NCBI RefSeq assembly: GCF_025398155.2
Contig: NZ_CP104562.2
Coordinates: 4,278,001-4,342,000, forward strand
Direction: 5' to 3'
Origin: Roseateles amylovorans
GTDB taxonomy: Bacteria > Pseudomonadota > Gammaproteobacteria > Burkholderiales > Burkholderiaceae_C
Length of the DNA: 64,000 nucleotides
Positions 9,055 to 17,123 of the stretch are shown here, in pieces. The translations under genes and the position numbers were made by a program. Position 1 is the first letter of the stretch, and every line of letters starts with the position of its first letter. Below the pieces are notes generated by a model. That model saw nothing but the letters and a program-made list of their open reading frames with translations. It was not told where the DNA came from and ran no database searches.

Positions 9055-9933
9055 CTATGCGCTGGTTGAAGCGAGCCTGGTTTGGCTCGCGAGTTGGTGT
9101 TGCCTGAATTCTCTGGGCGACCGCATTCTCAGGCTCGAGTGCGGATGCACGCTGTTGAAGTGCTCGAAGGCATTGGGGAGCTGCGCCATCACGGTCTGGG
9201 CATCGGCCAGGTTCATGCGGCTGACGTAGTCGCGCTTGAAGGTGTTGACGAAGCTCTCGGCCATCCCGTTGCTCTGCGGGCTGCACACCGGCGTCGTGAC
9301 AGGCTTGAGCCCTAGCGAGCGCGCAATGGCGCGCGTGTGCGTGGCGATGTACGCGCCGCCGTTGTCTGTGAGGAACTCCAGCTGGTGGTCCTCTGGGATG
9401 GCCTCCACGGCGCCGAAGCGCTTCTCGACGGCCTCGATGAGCATCTCGCGCACAGGCTCGCCTGGCAGGCCCTTGCCAGGCCAAGCGCGCCACGCCATGA
9501 CCTCGCGGTCGCAGCAGTCCTTGGCGAAGGTCGCGGTCACGGTCTCGCCTGAGTCGCACTTGATCTCGAAGCCGTCTGAGCACCAGCGCGTGTCGCTCGT
9601 GGTCACTGCCACCTTGCCCTCGTGCTTGCGGCTGGACTGCGGCCTGCGAGGCGCCTTGGGTAGCAGCAACTTGGCCTCGGCCATCACGCGGTAGGCGCGC
9701 TTCGGGTTCACAACTGCGCGGCCCTGCACAACGCGCTGGCGGTTCACCAGCGCGCAGGCCCGGCGATAGCCGTAGCTCGGCAGGTCGGCAATGTGTCGCC
9801 GCAGTTCGTCGAGCAACTGCGCGTCGGGCGCTGGCATGCGGTTCTTGCGCCCGTCACGCCAGTCCAGCGGGCGATGAACGCGTGTGTGAAGGTGCGAGCG
9901 CGCCAGGCCAAGTGCGTCGCAGACCGCCTTCAC
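9055..9933 (-). CDS. IS3-family transposase OrfB (DDE integrase core)
   Basis: A 292-residue transposase. An HTH_21-like N-terminal part (YGYRRACALVN) is followed by the integrase core. The DDE residues are seen at RWCSDGFEI (first Asp), FLTDNGGAY (second Asp) and NGMAESFVNTFKRDY (Glu), with the K/R seven residues after the Glu expected for IS3 elements. It is normally made as an OrfAB fusion by a -1 slip on the A7 run at 9979-9973 of the coding strand. The frame is intact, so the element may be active. Confidence 0.85.
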   Translation of the reverse strand: MKAVCDALGLARSHLHTRVHRPLDWRDGRKNRMPAPDAQLLDELRRHIADLPSYGYRRACALVNRQRVVQGRAVVNPKRAYRVMAEAKLLLPKAPRRPQSSRKHEGKVAVTTSDTRWCSDGFEIKCDSGETVTATFAKDCCDREVMAWRAWPGKGLPGEPVREMLIEAVEKRFGAVEAIPEDHQLEFLTDNGGAYIATHTRAIARSLGLKPVTTPVCSPQSNGMAESFVNTFKRDYVSRMNLADAQTVMAQLPNAFEHFNSVHPHSSLRMRSPREFRQHQLASQTRLASTSA

Positions 9934-10321
9934 GGCTCGTCCTTGGGCAACAAGGGCGAGCGCGCAATCCAGTTTTTTTGGCGGCGTAATCCACCGCCTC
10001 CTTGAGGATCTCGTTCTCCATCGTCTTCTTGCCCAGCACGCGCTGCAGCTTGGCGATCTCGGCGCGAGCAGCGGCCAGCTCGGATGCCGGCACCACCGAC
10101 TCGCCAGCAGACACGGCGATCAACGCGCCTTCCTTCTCCAGCTTGCGCCACTGGAACAGCTGGCTGGCCGAGATGCCTTCCTGGCGTGACACCAGCGACA
10201 CCGACATGCCCGGCTCGTACGTGCGTCGCACGAGCGCAGCCTTCTCCTGCGGTGTCCACCGCCGCCTGCGTTGATCGGTCACCAGGACCTCTACAGACTC
10301 CGTTCGCCTAGTCATATTCAC
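9854..10321 (-). CDS. IS3-family OrfA (helix-turn-helix DNA-binding protein)
   Basis: The N-terminal HTH resembles IS2 InsC (RRRWTPQEKAALVRRTY, then SASQLFQWRKL). A leucine-zipper-like segment follows (ELAAARAEIAKLQRVLGKK). The starts at 10321 and 10315 (MTRRTES) are equally possible. Translation passes the A7 run (complement of the T run at 9973-9979) at YAAKKTG, the expected frameshift point for making OrfAB. The unshifted product ends at 9854, overlapping orfB by 80 bases. Confidence 0.8.
   Translation of the reverse strand: MNMTRRTESVEVLVTDQRRRRWTPQEKAALVRRTYEPGMSVSLVSRQEGISASQLFQWRKLEKEGALIAVSAGESVVPASELAAARAEIAKLQRVLGKKTMENEILKEAVDYAAKKTGLRARPCCPRTSREGGLRRTWPGALAPSHTRSSPAGLA
9973..9979 (-). 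promoter_or_regulatory. Programmed -1 frameshift site (A7) for OrfAB
   Basis: Seven adenines on the coding strand lie within the orfA/orfB overlap, the typical slippery site of IS3-family elements. Confidence 0.7.
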
Positions 10322-10377
10322 AGTCTTACTCCTATCCGAAAGATAAGCGATAGACCATGTCCGGTGAATCAGGGGGC

Positions 10378-10802
10378 TAGCTCACCGCCACGGTGGAAGA
10401 CATTCCGATTCACACGGTCCAGGAACTTCTTCTCGCCTTCGGTCAGTCCGCGCAAGCGCGCTGCATCTGCTTGCTCTGGTTGTAGATCTTGGCGTCCTCA
10501 GGTGTCAGCGGCTTCCACGCTTCCGTGGATATCCGCGCCTCGCGCCCCTCTCTGTCGAACAAGTGGGCATTGTAGTTTTCCCCAGGACCCCAGCGTGCAT
10601 GCTCGGCGCCACCGGCTTGCGGACCAGGGTAGGACTGCGTCACGACGCCTTCACCCCGATGAATCGGCACCAACCCGTCAGGGTCAATGAAGCTCAGTGG
10701 GTTGCCTTCGACGTAAGCATAGGCGTTGATGCCGCCTTCGATCCCGATGGGGTCACTCTGCACGTAGCTTCCACTTTGATGGTCGTAGAGCGGGATGCGC
10801 GT
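10378..10802 (-). pseudogene. Orphan Rhs tip, frameshifted and cut by the IS2-like element
   Basis: The frame opens directly after the stop of the 10803-11099 gene with RIPLYDHQSGSYVQSDPIGIEGG, the end of the Rhs core, and passes IDPDG. It continues about 80 residues into a charged tip (GGAEHARWGPGENYNAHLFDREG) and stops at 10443 after QMQRACAD. In the -1 frame coding continues from the same place as ARLRGLTEGEKKFLDRV and on to the IS end at 10377. The tip therefore appears to have lost one base and then its 3' end, along with any immunity gene. There is no start codon of its own. Toxin type unknown. Confidence 0.6.
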
Positions 10803-11099
10803 TTAGTTCCTTGCGCCGAGTAACTTGGCATATGCCCAGCACAAAATTAAGGCGACTATTACCGACATCAAACAACTTATCGCAAACATCAAGTCCAAGA
10901 ACGCTTCATAAGTTGAGATGCTCTCGATTCGAAGAAATGGAAGCAATTCCTCATTGACCAGACCCAGTAGTCTTGATGCAAGTCCCGGCTGTTTCTCAAA
11001 AGCTGTTTCTATGCCTAGCTGCATTGCATATGAAGACAAAAGGAAGGCAACTAGAAATAGGCCTAGCAACCGCAGAAGACGAGTGCGCGGCGGACTCAT
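10803..11099 (-). CDS. Two-span membrane protein, candidate immunity gene
   Basis: A 98-residue protein. The ATG at 11099 overlaps, as ATGA, the stop of the upstream tip when that tip is read in its -1 frame. Two hydrophobic segments are seen: RLLRLLGLFLVAFLLSSYAM near the start and FAISCLMSVIVALILCWAYA near the end, with an acidic loop between. The base composition is more A+T-rich than the backbone. Small multi-span proteins are common inhibitors of membrane- or wall-acting toxins, but no family was recognised. Its stop directly abuts the next orphan tip. Confidence 0.55.
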   Translation of the reverse strand: MSPPRTRLLRLLGLFLVAFLLSSYAMQLGIETAFEKQPGLASRLLGLVNEELLPFLRIESISTYEAFLDLMFAISCLMSVIVALILCWAYAKLLGARN

Positions 11100-12041
11100 T
11101 TCCCAGTCACCGTTCCATAGTAAACAATGTCGATCCGCCGAATAGTGGCCATTTTCGTTGCGAGAAGAGATTTGTCAATTTCCCACCATTGCTTTTTGTC
11201 TTTTACGGTCACGCATCCCCATTCATGTACGGCTCATCTCCGGAAAAAGCATGTTCACCTTCGCCCGTACAGCTGCATGTGTTTGACGAAAGACGGCCGA
11301 ACTGGATGTCAAACTTGAAATCCTCAAGCAAGCCGAGTCTGTCGGTGGCGTTGATTGGATTCCCGCCAACATAGCTGTAGGTATTGATGCCACACACCAA
11401 CCCGATGGGGTCAGATTGCACATACCTCCCCGTCGTCGCGTCATAGTCCCGGAAGTAGTTGTAACTCAGCCCCGACTCTTTGTCGAAGTACTGCCCGGGG
11501 AACCGCAGATTCACTGCCAGCGTCTCGATCGAACTCGGACCCGCCTCCGCCGGCGTGGTCCCAAACGGCTCGCTCAGCCAGCGCCAGCGCTGCGCCCCAG
11601 CCGGGTCGATCAGCAGGCGCGGTGCGTTCAGGTGGTCCGAGTAAGCGTGATACACCCGCGGCTCGGTCGTGCTGGACGGCGTGATCACCGCCACCAACAT
11701 GTCGCCCAGCCAGATGAACTCCTGCAGCGCCCCTCCGCCGCTGTTGTACTCCCCCTGAAGATGACCGTCCAGGTCATACGCGAAGTGGTACTTCTGCGCC
11801 CCTGAGATCTTGCGGACCCGCTGACCCGCCGCGTTGTATGCATAGGCTGAGGTCACCCCCGCCTTCACCAGCCCCGCCATGCGCCCGTCCAGCCCGTAGG
11901 TGCTGGTGTAGCCCGAGGTGTCCGCAGTGGTGTTGCCCGCCGCGTCGTAGCTGAAGCTGCGCACCGGAGCGCTGATCTCGTTCAGCCGGTTGCTGGTGGC
12001 CGAGGTCGTGTACGCCCGGCTGGGGCCGTTGAGCGTCACGC
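11096..12041 (-). pseudogene. Orphan Rhs core with tip, 5' truncated and frameshifted
   Basis: From 12041 the frame matches the complete Rhs gene from SVTLNG onward (RAYTTSATSNRLNEIS) and runs through the core (GRYVQSDPIGL, here followed by VCGINTYSYV). The tip begins after NATDRLG. The frame stops at 11209 after EPYMNGDA. A -1 shift at the G4 run (complement of 11217-11220) would continue as CVTVKDKKQWWEIDK and end GTVTGK with its TGA in an ATGA overlap with the 11099 gene. The true tip was thus probably about 75-80 residues, and one G has been lost or is skipped. An ATG at 12192 opens the same frame, but the sequence before 12041 is not Rhs, so this is a 5'-truncated copy. Confidence 0.7.
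11386..12041 (-). repeat. Rhs core repeat, copy B
   Basis: Nearly identical to 1621-2276. Similarity ends abruptly at about 12041 within SVTLNG, marking a recombination or insertion breakpoint. Confidence 0.85.
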
Positions 12042-12345
12042 CGCTTTCCTGCGGTAGCGGCTCCAACCCATCCGACCCGCCCTTCTCAGGGAAGGGAGCG
12101 AGTTGCCCGCTGCCGTCAGCGGTGCATGCCACTTCGTCCGCATGCACCTCCCACGGCGAACGCCGAATAGCACGCCTGCGCGTCAAGGCCAAGCCCTTCG
12201 GTTGGCCGTTGGCCAGACTGGGCTGGCTTCTGACATTTGAAGCACCGTCGAGTCAGTCTTCAGAGAAGTAATTGTCAATAGACAGAGGTATGCCGTAGCT
12301 GCCAATTTCCATCATCAATTCCGCCGGCAACGTCGGGCGCTGGGG
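12042..12345. other. Breakpoint region, no convincing gene
   Basis: About 300 bp between the truncated Rhs core and the next rightward gene. Both strands have short open frames but neither shows a start with a ribosome site or a known domain. It is probably a remnant of the mobile DNA that carries the 12346-15210 genes. Confidence 0.4.
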
Positions 12346-12678
12346 GTGTCGTATCGGCAGGTGCAGACGTTCTTGGCGGAGCGCGGCACCGCCGTGGATG
12401 TGAGCGCGCTGCATCGCTTTGTGCATGCCAAGAAGCGGGCGCCTTTGCTGGCCCAGGTGCAGGGGCGTTTGGCGCAAGGTGCAGTGCCGGCGGCCTTGGC
12501 GACCAGCCTCAAGGCGAAGCCTCCGGCGGCGCCAAAGGCGGCCCCGCAGAAGCCGCCCGCCACGGCTGCCACGGCCCCGGCTGTCCAAGCGGCTGCGCCT
12601 GTGAAGGCGCCAGCGCCAGGACTGCTGCCGAAGTTCACCTGGGACCCGACCCACTACAACATCGAGGATCTGAAGTGA
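12346..12678 (+). CDS. Hypothetical protein, possibly 5' truncated, from a mobile element
   Basis: From the GTG at 12346 it reads SYRQVQTFLAERGTAVDVSALHRFVHAKKR, a helix-turn-helix-like segment of the kind seen in plasmid and integrative-element accessory proteins. It continues with an Ala/Pro/Lys-rich linker and ends PTHYNIEDLK. The frame stays open upstream (FRRQRRALGV), so the true start may be earlier or lost. Its stop overlaps the GTG of the VbhA-like gene (GTGA at 12675-12678), showing an operon. Codon use is high-GC and it is read opposite to all Rhs genes. Function not recognised. Confidence 0.5.
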   Translation: MSYRQVQTFLAERGTAVDVSALHRFVHAKKRAPLLAQVQGRLAQGAVPAALATSLKAKPPAAPKAAPQKPPATAATAPAVQAAAPVKAPAPGLLPKFTWDPTHYNIEDLK

Positions 12679-12757
12679 CGCCCACAACGCTCGAAGACGC
12701 CCCACCCCAACGCTCCGTGGCCGAGCGGCGCTTGCGCCTGGAGCAGGCCCTGTGTCA
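12675..12757 (+). pseudogene. 5' part of VbhA-like antitoxin gene, interrupted by IS21
   Basis: From the GTG at 12675 the peptide reads MTPTTLEDAPPQRSVAERR and LRLEQAL before the IS21 end at 12753. CCCTG at 12748-12752 is one copy of the target duplication. The rest of the gene continues at 15071. Joined across the element it reads EQALANTRIEGHQPSPEFL, which fits the VbhA/Fic-inhibiting antitoxin family. Confidence 0.6.
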
Positions 12758-12826
12758 GTGGTCGCCGAATAATCCCCACCTGTGATCGTCCAATATTCCC
12801 CACCCATCAACGCCAAGGAGCGAGCG

Positions 12827-14182
12827 ATGGAAGTGGAAGTTCAATTGGCCGATGTACCGCAGATCGAGGGTGACGCCGGCAAGGGCGTTACGGTGCCCGT
12901 GTTCCAGGAGAACACGGAGGCGCCTGTGCTTGGTCAGCAGCAGTGGGAAGCAATTCATGAGCGGCGGTCGAGAGGCCTGAGCATCTCGGGCATTGCTCGG
13001 GAGCTTGACCTGGATCGCAAGACAGTGCGCAGCTGTCTGCAACAAGCAGCCTGGGCGCCGTACCGCCGAGTCGAGGCGAGCAGCCTGCTAGACCCGCACC
13101 GTCAGTGGCTGGCCCAGCGCGCGCCCGAGGTCGACTACTCCGCCCGAATCCTCTGGCAGGAGCTTCGGTCGCAGCGTGCCTTCACGGGCAGCTACGTCAT
13201 CGTTCGCCGAGCGGTTGTGCCGTTGCGAGTGGAAGCGACGGTGGCCGCGTTGACGCAGCGCCGGTTTGAGACTGGCCCGGGCGAGCAGGCGCAGTGCGAC
13301 TGGGGTCAGGTGACGGTCTCGCTCGGAGGTGTTCGGACCAAGGTACAGGTCTTCGTGATGACGCTTGGCTACAGCCGCCGAGGGTTCGCACTCGGGTTCC
13401 TGCGCCAGCGCATGCCTGATCTGCTGGCCGCCCACGAGGCCGCATTCGCCCACTTCGGCGGACGCTGCGAGACATTGCTGTATGACCGCATGCGCACGGT
13501 GGTGTTGGGCTCGGCCGAGGGGCGCACGCGACTGAACGCCACATTCGCAGCATTCGCGGAACACTGGGGCTTTACGCCGCGGCTGTGCCAGCCGTATCGG
13601 GCGCAGACCAAGGGCAAGGTCGAATCTGGGGTGAAGTACGTCAAGCGCAACTTCGTACCTGGGCGTACCTTCAGCAGCCTGGAGGACTTCAACGAGCAGT
13701 TGGCCGCCTGGCAGATCGAGATCGCCGACGTGCGCGACCATGGCACGACGCATCAGCGCCCCATTGATCGCTTTGCCGAGGAAGCGCAGGCCCTGGTGCC
13801 GACGGCAGATCACGCGAGCTTCCTACAGGCGATGGTTCGCGATAGGGTCGTCGCCGACGACTGGCTGGTGGCCATCGACGGCAACCGCTACTCGGTGCCG
13901 TTCATGCTGATCGGCCGGACAGTGCAGGTGGTGCGAGAGGGCGGTACGTGGGTGATCCGCCACCGTGGCGCAGTGGTGGCCGAGCATCCGGTGCTAGCCG
14001 GAAGAAGCCAGTTGAGCGTGCAACCCGAACATGGGCCCGGCGCCTCGTCACGCAATGCCCGGCAGCGCTATGCAGCCCCGAGTGCACATGCGGCTGGCGT
14101 GCCAACTCGCGACGTCGAGGTGCGCGACCTGGCGGTCTACGAGCAACTCCTCAGCAGCGCGAACGTGGAGATCTCAGCATGA
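12827..14182 (+). CDS. istA: IS21 transposase IstA
   Basis: A 451-residue transposase from the ATG at 12827, preceded by AGGAG; a GTG at 12782 is in frame but lies just inside the IS end. An HTH near the N-terminus (RGLSISGIARELDLDRKTVR) binds the ends. The DDE core shows CDWGQV (about residue 157), LLYDRMRT (about 219) and KGKVESGVKYVKRNF (about 265). It is intact. It normally needs IstB as ATPase partner; that gene is frameshifted here. Confidence 0.9.
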   Translation: MEVEVQLADVPQIEGDAGKGVTVPVFQENTEAPVLGQQQWEAIHERRSRGLSISGIARELDLDRKTVRSCLQQAAWAPYRRVEASSLLDPHRQWLAQRAPEVDYSARILWQELRSQRAFTGSYVIVRRAVVPLRVEATVAALTQRRFETGPGEQAQCDWGQVTVSLGGVRTKVQVFVMTLGYSRRGFALGFLRQRMPDLLAAHEAAFAHFGGRCETLLYDRMRTVVLGSAEGRTRLNATFAAFAEHWGFTPRLCQPYRAQTKGKVESGVKYVKRNFVPGRTFSSLEDFNEQLAAWQIEIADVRDHGTTHQRPIDRFAEEAQALVPTADHASFLQAMVRDRVVADDWLVAIDGNRYSVPFMLIGRTVQVVREGGTWVIRHRGAVVAEHPVLAGRSQLSVQPEHGPGASSRNARQRYAAPSAHAAGVPTRDVEVRDLAVYEQLLSSANVEISA

Positions 14183-15028
14183 GCAGAACCACCAAGGAAG
14201 CTGCCGCCGCGGTGACGACCGTAGCTGTGACGACACCAGCGCAACTCGAACGCCTGGGCGAGCAACTGCGCAAGCTGCGGTTGCTCAAGAGCGGCGAACG
14301 ACTGGAGGCACTCCTGCAGCATGCTGCCGAGCAAGAGCTTCCCTACGCGGAATTCCTGGAGCAGGTGCTCAGTGAAGAGGTGGCGGCCAAGACCAGCAAG
14401 AACATTGCGATGCGTACGGCGATGGCACGCTTCCCCTTCGTCAAGCCGCTGCAGACCTTCGACTTCGACTACCAACCGTCGATCGACCGCAAGCAGGTCC
14501 AGACCCTGGCGAGCTGCCACTTCATCGAGCACGGCGACAACGTCATCGTGCTGGGGCCGCCAGGCGTGGGCAAGACCCACCTGGCTGTCAGCCTTGGCAT
14601 GAAGGCTATCGAGGCGGGCTACCGGGTGCTGTTTCACGACGGCGGCCACGTTGATCGAAAAGTTGACCAAGGCGCACGCCGAAGGTCGGCTCGAAGAGAA
14701 GCTCAAGCTCTACACCGCGCCGCGGCTGCTCATCATCGATGAGATCGGCTACCTGCCCATCGACCGGATCGGGGCCAACCTATTCTTCCAGCTCATCAGT
14801 CGCCGCTACGAGCGCGGCCCGATGGTGCTCACAAGCAACCAGAGCTTCGGCGCCTGGGGCGAGGTCTTCGGTGACCGCGTCATCGCAACAGCCATCCTTG
14901 ACCGGCTCCTGCACCACGCCGTGACGATGAACATTCGCGGCAACTCCTACCGCTTGAAGGACAAGCTCAAGGCCGGGCTCGTCCGATCACACGACGACAC
15001 AGCTACCCAACCGGGTGGGGAAGTTTAG
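14179..15028 (+). pseudogene. istB: IS21 helper ATPase IstB, frameshifted
   Basis: It starts ATG at 14179 in ATGA overlap with istA. The N-terminal domain and Walker A (VLGPPGVGKTHLA) are read in the first frame. At 14632-14634 a TTT replaces the TT expected from the family reading (RVLFTTAATLIEKLT), and the frame then degenerates to HDGGHVDRKVDQ. The rest (LIEKLTKAHAEGR, Walker B LLIIDEIGYLP, up to the end at 15028) is intact in the next frame. Unless the shift is programmed or a sequencing error, no full IstB is made and this copy would be unable to move by itself. Confidence 0.85.
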
Positions 15029-15065
15029 ACGACCATGGGTGGGGAAAATTGGGCGACCGTTGACA

Positions 15066-15210
15066 CCCTGGCCAATACACGTATCGAGGGGCATCAGCCC
15101 AGCCCGGAGTTCCTGGCCGACATGCAGGCCATGGTCGACGGGCAGCTCGACGCCGAGGAAGTCAAGCGGCGGATCATTGACCGGGCCAAGCCCGCAGATC
15201 GAAGGGCGAG
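15066..15210 (+). pseudogene. 3' part of VbhA-like antitoxin gene, downstream of IS21
   Basis: After the second CCCTG (15066-15070) the frame continues ANTRIEGHQPSPEFLADMQ and AMVDGQLDAEEVKRRIIDRA, the IEG motif and C-terminal helices of small VbhA-type antitoxins. These bind Fic AMP-transferases through their inhibition helix. Family-like sequence ends near 15200; the frame stays open to 15574 but the composition and content change, so the 3' end or a following fic gene has been replaced. No Fic toxin (HPFxxGNGR) was seen in the window. Confidence 0.55.
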
Positions 15211-15404
15211 GCCAGCCGGCGCTGAGTGCTGGGGTGCGCAAGGCTTACCCCAGCCTACCGGGCTGGCGGCGATGGCAAAGCAGCGGGTCCGGTCCGGCAA
15301 GCTGACCCGGTCGGCCCGTTGCGTGCCGTCGTCACCCGGCGAGGTCTTCAGGATGTGGCAACAGCGTTGGGGTCAACGACCCCAACCTACCGGGCTCCGT
15401 GGAC
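15211..15404. other. Junction sequence, no gene seen
   Basis: It contains two copies of a CCCCA(G/A)CCTACCGGGCT motif (about 15250 and 15391), and a related CAGCTTACCGGGCTT lies at 16530-16545. These may be scars or small repeats at cassette junctions. Confidence 0.3.
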
Positions 15405-15746
15405 CTATGCGGCCTCCACCACGTCTCGGTACCACGCCGATGGACACGCACGAAGGAAACTCTGTTGCCTCATGTTTGCCTCCTGCTCGCGCCCCTCTGA
15501 TCTCAACGAATAGATGGCATCGAACGCCTCCATGGCTGCACGATTCCAGCGGGTGTCCTCGTCGGCCAACCTAGGAGCCAGTGAGGCCATGTCATCGTCA
15601 AGCTCTGGATTCCGGGGCAACAGATCCGCGCGCAGCAGCCTCAGCAGTTCTAACTGCTGATCTGAGACAGCCTCGTCTACACCGAAGGCGCCTTCTCTGT
15701 ACGCATCAATCAGCTCGATTGCTGCTTCAAGATCACTTAGCTTCAC
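15405..15746 (-). CDS. Small acidic protein, candidate immunity gene
   Basis: A 113-residue protein. The GTG at 15746 follows AGGAGA at good spacing and lies 14 bases inside the end of the upstream Rhs tip. The sequence starts KLSDLEAAIELIDAYREGAF and is acidic and helical, with many Asp/Glu (PELDDDMASLAPRLADED), and has no membrane span. A soluble acidic partner overlapping a toxin tip is typical of immunity proteins against cytoplasmic toxins. No family recognised; the role is inferred from position. Confidence 0.6.
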   Translation of the reverse strand: MKLSDLEAAIELIDAYREGAFGVDEAVSDQQLELLRLLRADLLPRNPELDDDMASLAPRLADEDTRWNRAAMEAFDAIYSLRSEGREQEANMRQQSFLRACPSAWYRDVVEAA

Positions 15747-16486
15747 ACATGTCTCCTCTCTTCTTATTTCTCGGGCGACACGATTGAGGCCCTGTGAACG
15801 GCCAGTTCCCTGAGGCCGACCCCAAGCACCTGTCAAGGCAAGCCTGGCAATTGCCGGTCCAGTCATAGTCCTGGCACAAAGCGTAGGTGCGAATGCAAAA
15901 GTTCTTGTCGTCCTTGGGCCATGAATCCGGCTTGTCCTTCGGAGGGTCGATGGGCGGCGGGGGCCAGTTGCCGGGCTTATACCCAGGGTCATATTTCAGG
16001 GGATCCTGGCGGTCAGGCTGCATTTGATCTTTGACCCAATCTCTACAGCCTGGCGAAAGCGCACAGCCAACGATCACAACCGGCACGAGGATAGGCAGCG
16101 TCTGTGCGATGCGCCCGTCCGGATCAACCGCTGAAATTGGGTTCCCACCCACGTATGCGTACGTGTTGATGCCCCCGTTGAGCCCGATGGGATCACTTTG
16201 GACATACCTCCCCGTCGTCGCGTCATAGTCCCGGAAGTAGTTGTAATTCAGCCCCGACTCCTTGTCGAAGTATTGCCCAGGGAACCGCAGATTCACTGCC
16301 AGCGTTTCGATCGAGCTCGGAACCGCCTCCGCCGGCGTGGTCCCAAACGGCTCGCTCAGCCAGCGCCAGCGCTGCGCTCCAGCCATGTCGATCAGCAGGC
16401 GCGGCGCGTTCAGGTGGTCCGAGTACGCGTGAGACACCCGCGGCTCGGTCGTGCTGGACGGCGTGATCACCGCCACCAATATGTCT
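15733..16486 (-). pseudogene. Orphan Rhs core with Cys-rich tip, 5' truncated
   Basis: The Rhs match begins at LVAVITPSSTTEPRV (about 16486), runs through the core (GRYVQSDPIGLNGGINTYAYV) and ends at VDPDG. The tip is about 125 residues: a hydrophobic segment (TLPILVPVVIVGCALSP), a Pro/Asp/Lys-rich linker, then a Cys-rich end (CIRTYALCQDYDW, NCQACLDRCLGSASGNWPF) stopping at 15733. Eight or so cysteines suggest disulfides or metal binding. The reading frame of the tip is intact, unlike its neighbours. It has no start or signal of its own. It is followed by the overlapping 15746 gene. Confidence 0.7.
16168..16486 (-). repeat. Rhs core repeat, copy C
   Basis: About 320 bp nearly identical to 1621-1930. 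Identity is lost at about 16486, just after the codons for AVITPSS are passed in the upstream direction. Confidence 0.8.
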
Positions 16487-16526
16487 ACGCGAAGGGTTTC
16501 AGCGAGTGCCCCTTGGGTTTGCAAGC

Positions 16527-17123
16527 TCAGCCCAGCTTACCGGGCTTCTTTTCCGCACCACAAATATTCTCAGCGATAACCTTCGCCAGATGTTTAACCT
16601 CAGTACCTAGCGCGTCTGAATTGAATTGTGCCCAAACGCCTATCGCCTTGCGTCCTTCATCGGGGCGGACGGCAACTTCAAATATTTTCTTGTCACCGTA
16701 CACGTAGACGGCGATATAACCAACCTTACTTGCCACAAAGGATGCCGGAATCAGAAGTTCATATATTTCTTCGTCACTGACCATATCACTTTCTCGGTCA
16801 ACTCGATCCCAGTATCCGGCCATCCACGAACACCATCCACCGCAGGGAATTACCTCTTCTATACCAAGCACTACCGGTGGGCTGGACACACATGTGCTCA
16901 AATCCCGCAGGCATTCCAGAAAATTTTCTGGGTGAGTAGCCGGAACGATGAGGTGCGTTGAGCCTTCGTGGTTCAGCCATATCTCTGCAACAGCAAACAC
17001 GAAGTCTGGGCCATACTGATCAAACCGATTTGTGAAATTTATCGATGATTGCTCATCAACGCGGACTTCGATTGAGAAACCGGCGAAGCTCAAAGAATAA
17101 GACACGACATTCTCATTTGTCAT
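16527..17123 (-). CDS. Soluble acidic protein, candidate immunity gene
   Basis: A 198-residue protein starting at the ATG at 17123, which overlaps the upstream toxin stop as ATGA; an ATG at 17141 in the same frame gives six more residues. It is acidic with mixed beta-type sequence (VVSYSLSFAGFSIEVRVDEQ), a short Cys pair (PCGGWCSWM), no signal and no membrane span. Its lower G+C and less biased codon use stand out from the backbone, as expected for an acquired immunity gene. Family not recognised. Confidence 0.6.
   Translation of the reverse strand: MTNENVVSYSLSFAGFSIEVRVDEQSSINFTNRFDQYGPDFVFAVAEIWLNHEGSTHLIVPATHPENFLECLRDLSTCVSSPPVVLGIEEVIPCGGWCSWMAGYWDRVDRESDMVSDEEIYELLIPASFVASKVGYIAVYVYGDKKIFEVAVRPDEGRKAIGVWAQFNSDALGTEVKHLAKVIAENICGAEKKPGKLG

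Larger units (their letters stand above)
9031..10377 (-). mobile_element. IS2-like insertion sequence, IS3 family
   Basis: An element of about 1.35 kb with two overlapping frames, orfA and orfB, read leftwards. The ends are imperfect inverted repeats sharing GCCCCC, ACCGGACA and GGTCTAT blocks (9032-9057 against the complement of 10351-10377). Flanking bases do not show an obvious direct repeat. The left flank is backbone-like and the right flank is an Rhs tip, so one side may have been rearranged after insertion. Confidence 0.8.
12753..15065 (+). mobile_element. IS21-family insertion sequence
   Basis: A 2313-bp element. Its ends are inverted repeats beginning TGTCA at 12753 and ending TGACA at 15065, which share a following GGTCGCC and CCCCACC block. 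A 5-bp direct repeat, CCCTG, flanks it (12748-12752 and 15066-15070). It carries istA and istB in ATGA overlap. The clean target duplication shows simple insertion without later rearrangement of these two ends. Confidence 0.95.

Noticed and set aside
9025..10384. Target duplication for the IS2-like element
   Set aside because: No matching short direct repeat was found beside the proposed ends, so none is claimed.
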